From: Bacteroidetes bacterium 43-16
Lineage (GTDB): Bacteria > Bacteroidota > Bacteroidia > Chitinophagales > Chitinophagaceae
Direction: 5' to 3'
Assembly: GCA_001897525.1 (NCBI GenBank)
Contig: MKTB01000010.1
Location: 214,794 to 278,793 of the forward strand
Length of the DNA stretch: 64,000 bases
In this document: positions 63,714 through 64,000 of the stretch, piece by piece
How positions within the stretch are numbered: position 1 is the stretch's first letter
Layout of the letters: each line of letters begins with the position of its first letter
Position numbers and translations under genes: made by a program
Notes under the pieces: generated by a model
The model's database searches: none
What the model saw: only the letters and a program-made list of their open reading frames with translations
Told to the model about the DNA's origin: nothing

Positions 63714-64000
63714 TCAAAATTTGACTGGCCTTACACTAGTCGAATCTAAATTTACAAACATTCCGCGGCTGTAAGTCATTGCATTCCTAATCAAATTAAA
63801 CAATAACCCACAACCCATCTGCGCCAGCGTAGAATTTATAAACAAATCCTGTTTGCCGAGTGCTTCGGCTATAGAGCAAGATGGTGTATCGTCTACATCT
63901 TCTGATTGGATCAATAGATCTCCAAATTCTTCTACGATTGTTGGTAGGTATGCAACAGGGCGGTACAGTTCGGATGCTGGCTGTTGTATCTCCCCTATTG
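63714..64000 (-). CDS. C-terminal end of an unrecognised gene (runs off the right edge)
   Basis: The last 95 codons are visible, from 63998 to the stop at 63714. They read LPTIVEEFGDLLIQSED and TLAQMGCGLLFNLIRNAM, ending TSVRPVKF. No start, domain or family can be named. The spacing to the protease gene is about 80 bp, so the two may form one transcript. Confidence 0.6.
   Translation of the reverse strand, partial: IGEIQQPASELYRPVAYLPTIVEEFGDLLIQSEDVDDTPSCSIAEALGKQDLFINSTLAQMGCGLLFNLIRNAMTYSRGMFVNLDSTSVRPVKF

Overview
The window is from a Bacteroidota chromosome, probably a Chitinophagales- or Sphingobacteriales-like soil or freshwater bacterium. Several features support this: type IX secretion (T9SS) C-terminal sorting domains of both type A and type B, SBBP-repeat and CHU_C-type secreted proteins, a LytS/LytTR two-component pair, a large TonB-dependent receptor, TPR-HTH regulators, promoters of the TAnnTTTG type, and a Bacteroidetes-style MobA/MobB/MobC mobilisation module. 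No rRNA, convincing tRNA or CRISPR array is visible.

Left part (1-12.5 kb). The left edge carries the first 565 codons of a Tc-toxin A-subunit-like protein. A TPR sensor kinase and its LytTR regulator follow, then a run of small secreted or lipid-anchored proteins of unknown function, including three tandem paralogues and a HExxH-type putative metalloprotease. Two pairs of 12-bp direct repeats, each with an exact 21-bp period, lie upstream of the kinase gene and upstream of the first gene after the regulator. They look like LytTR operators and suggest that the system controls itself and the secreted cluster.

Phosphate-scavenging locus (12.6-20.9 kb). A TPR/HTH regulator is followed by a TonB-dependent receptor, a beta-helix lipoprotein, a purple-acid-phosphatase-like metallophosphoesterase and a beta-propeller phytase, all on the plus strand. 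This reads as a phytate or organophosphate utilisation locus.

Middle part (20.9-39.9 kb). There are more secreted proteins, then an SDR/AraC pair preceded by a 21-bp-spaced direct repeat, then a stretch of gene wreckage (26.9-29 kb). Beyond this lies a set of small stress or detoxification genes with their regulators: epimerase, Crp, HxlR, alpha/beta hydrolase, two MFS pumps, a siderophore-interacting flavoprotein and AraC. A HEAT/AlkD-like protein, a YCII protein with an ECF sigma factor (ECF42-like), and a histidine phosphatase close the section.

Mobilisable element (about 40-53.5 kb). A minus-strand operon runs primase-like Toprim protein, MobA, MobB relaxase, MobC coupling protein, an unknown 434-residue protein, a PD-(D/E)XK-like 447-residue protein, an unknown 229-residue protein and an HNH nuclease. 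A candidate oriT sits upstream of mobA. An Mrr-like nuclease and a 442-residue unknown protein lie on the other flank. No mating-pore genes are seen, so this looks like an integrative mobilisable element with nuclease-rich, possibly anti-phage, cargo. The pairing of the 447- and 229-residue proteins, with the HNH nuclease behind them, is the best candidate here for an undescribed system.

Right part (53.7-64 kb). A beta-helix lipoprotein, a two-gene T9SS cargo operon (type A SBBP protein and type B CHU_C protein) divergent from a 510-residue helical-repeat protein, a papain-fold protease with N-terminal tandem repeats, and the C-terminal end of an unrecognised gene at the right edge.
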